Shown here one piece after another: positions 5,012 to 5,944 of a stretch of DNA of 5,944 nt. This stretch comes from Thermotoga sp. (lineage in GTDB: Bacteria; Thermotogota; Thermotogae; B21-G9): NCBI GenBank assembly GCA_003641545.1, contig QNAU01000084.1:1-5944 (forward strand), written 5' to 3'. Below the pieces are notes generated by a model that saw nothing but the letters and a program-made list of their open reading frames with translations, did no database searches and had not been told where the DNA came from. The translations under genes and the position numbers were made by a program. Every line of letters begins with the position of its first letter. The first letter of the stretch is position 1.

Positions 5012-5944
5012 TCATCCCTCCTCAAATTTCGGTGATACGAAATGGTTCCAGAATACCCTCATGAGAATCGCGATTGGAACAGCCACGAAGGCACCTATGA
5101 ATCCAAGGAATTCTGTCATGAAGAGAATCATGAAGATTATGGCGACTGGATTTATCTTTATGTAACCCTTCATCAATTTCAAGAATATCACAAAGGCGGT
5201 GGTGTGTATTGCGAAGATCGCTATCACCATCGCTACTATTCCCGATACACCCATCGATATTCCAGTGAGCAATATGGGTATTACCTCCAAAACGACCCCT
5301 ATTATCGGTATCAGATTCGTCAATGCAGCCCAGAATCCCAAGAGAATCGAGTATTTGACTCCCATGAACATCAAAAAAGCCCAGAATGTTACACCGACTA
5401 TCATCGCAACTATGAAAAGAGAAACGACGTATTGTCTGAGTTGTTTGTAGCCATCTCTGAGAAATTCAACGGCGTAATTTCTCACCTTCCTTGGGAACAT
5501 CCTACCGATGTTCCTCTTGAATTCCGGAAGGTATATCGACAGATAGATTGAACCAAGGATGACGTAGAAAAAGAAGGACACAACCTGGGGAGTTGTCTTC
5601 GTTATCTGTGCTATGGAATCCGCCACGAAACTTAAAAATTTAGGTTGAATGTTCTCCAGTATGTTCGATATATTCTCCTTTATATCCGGATAATTCTCAA
5701 AATACACTTCCCATTCTTTGTTCTCGAAAAAATTCACGAGGAAATTGTAGAAATTCCCAGCCTGCCGAATCACCTGCGGGGTCAGAAGCACCATCAGAAT
5801 CAAGAAAGAGAAAAAGAAAAGTGTGAGTGCAATTGACATGGCGAGTGTCCTCACCATTCCCTTTATCCTCATCAGAAGTTCCACCATAGGTTCCAAGATG
5901 AGAACGATCGCGAATGTGGTCACGACTATCGAGAAAAAGTTCCT
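5012..5944 (-). CDS. AI-2E family (UPF0118) transporter/permease, N-terminus cut by right edge
   Basis: The reading frame stays open to the window edge, giving 310 residues; family members are usually about 330-370, so roughly 20-60 are missing. The visible N-terminus, RNFFSIVVTTFAIVLILEP, is the end of a membrane segment leading into the conserved 'L.P.V..L' element. A second segment spans about 31-55. A soluble, mostly helical stretch follows (about 57-117), and then the family's C-terminal membrane core: about 119-139, 172-194, the TNLIPIIG signature at 209-216, and the region 260-298 with KINPVAIIFMIL, GFIGAFVAVP. Members exchange small molecules or ions, and one E. coli member (TqsA) affects autoinducer-2 export. 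The substrate here is unknown and quorum sensing should not be assumed from the name. A GTG at 5923 exists, but starting there would split the first membrane helix. Confidence 0.9.
   Translation of the reverse strand, partial: RNFFSIVVTTFAIVLILEPMVELLMRIKGMVRTLAMSIALTLFFFSFLILMVLLTPQVIRQAGNFYNFLVNFFENKEWEVYFENYPDIKENISNILENIQPKFLSFVADSIAQITKTTPQVVSFFFYVILGSIYLSIYLPEFKRNIGRMFPRKVRNYAVEFLRDGYKQLRQYVVSLFIVAMIVGVTFWAFLMFMGVKYSILLGFWAALTNLIPIIGVVLEVIPILLTGISMGVSGIVAMVIAIFAIHTTAFVIFLKLMKGYIKINPVAIIFMILFMTEFLGFIGAFVAVPIAILMRVFWNHFVSPKFEEG
5017..5022 (-). promoter_or_regulatory. Shine-Dalgarno site that fixes the holA start
   Basis: AGGAGG on the minus strand lies within the final Glu-Glu-Gly codons of the permease and 6 bases before GTG 5010. 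The in-frame TTG at 5025 lies upstream of this site and would add five residues (MRRDD) that are simply its translation. Two ATGs in another frame (5015 and 5012) also follow it, but they run into a TAA almost at once. Confidence 0.75.

Larger units (their letters stand above)
1..5944 (-). other. Single polycistronic transcription unit (operon segment)
   Basis: Seven consecutive genes share the minus strand. From right to left the junctions are a 1-base gap, a 4-base gap, a 14-base gap, a 4-base ATGA overlap, a 4-base gap and a 2-base gap. There is no room for independent promoters or terminators between genes, and most ribosome binding sites lie inside the 3' end of the preceding gene, which favours translational coupling. 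No promoter or rho-independent hairpin was seen by eye. Both ends of the operon lie outside the window, since the first and last genes are cut. Co-transcription is inferred from spacing alone. Confidence 0.85.

Noticed and set aside
5042..5551. A 169-codon open frame on the plus strand, opposite the permease
   Set aside because: It is exceptionally rich in Tyr, His and Glu because it mirrors membrane-helix codons of the permease. It has no family resemblance and lies within a solid gene.
5012..5923. Permease as a complete 303-residue gene starting at GTG 5923
   Set aside because: The frame remains open to the window edge, the upstream residues continue the membrane helix, and the predicted protein would be short for the family.
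5012..5944. Quorum sensing role implied by the 'AI-2E' name
   Set aside because: The family name derives from one E. coli member. Other members move different ions or molecules, and no luxS or lsr-type gene is in the window.
1..5944. CRISPR arrays, tRNA or rRNA genes, insertion sequences, attachment sites, riboswitches and rho-independent terminators
   Set aside because: No regularly spaced repeats, cloverleaf sequences, transposase motifs or GC hairpin plus T-run were seen by eye on either strand, and essentially every base is inside a coding region.

Overview
The window is a gene-dense bacterial segment in which all seven recognisable genes lie on the minus strand, read from right to left. 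Junctions range from a 4-base overlap to a 14-base gap, so this is almost certainly one stretch of a long polycistronic operon. Nothing convincing is coded on the plus strand. There is no intergenic stretch over 14 bases, and I see no tRNA, rRNA, CRISPR array, mobile element or terminator. Neither the operon promoter nor its end lies inside the window.

In transcription order the layout is: (1) an AI-2E family (UPF0118) membrane permease whose N-terminus is cut by the right edge (5944-5012); (2) the DNA polymerase III delta subunit HolA (5010-4042); (3) a GH1 beta-glucosidase, BglA-like (4037-2658); (4) a membrane-embedded zinc metallopeptidase of the Zn_peptidase_2 / YugP type (2643-1948); (5) the 16S rRNA m5C methyltransferase RsmB (1951-665); (6) a DUF2344 / TIGR03936 'radical SAM-linked' protein (660-58); (7) the first 18 codons of a response regulator receiver domain, cut by the left edge (55-1).

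The organism is probably a thermophilic member of the Thermotogota (Thermotoga or Pseudothermotoga-like). The proteins are rich in Glu, Lys and Arg, arginine is often encoded by AGA/AGG, Shine-Dalgarno sequences are very strong (GGAGGTGA type), and from memory HolA and BglA resemble their Thermotoga maritima counterparts, including several HolA blocks. This placement is inferred from recall, not from a search.

The genes do not form one pathway. Clamp loading (HolA), ribosome modification (RsmB), a probable tRNA/rRNA or cofactor-linked protein (DUF2344), membrane proteolysis and a permease are mixed with a single catabolic enzyme (BglA) and a signalling protein. Such mixed operons are common in compact thermophile genomes. 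I see no new defence or mobile system. The most useful results are two start-site corrections: holA and bglA each begin at a GTG placed just after a strong Shine-Dalgarno, not at the farther upstream TTG or GTG. Other points of interest are the odd placement of bglA, the Zn_peptidase_2-rsmB pairing, and the separation of the DUF2344 gene from its usual radical SAM partner.
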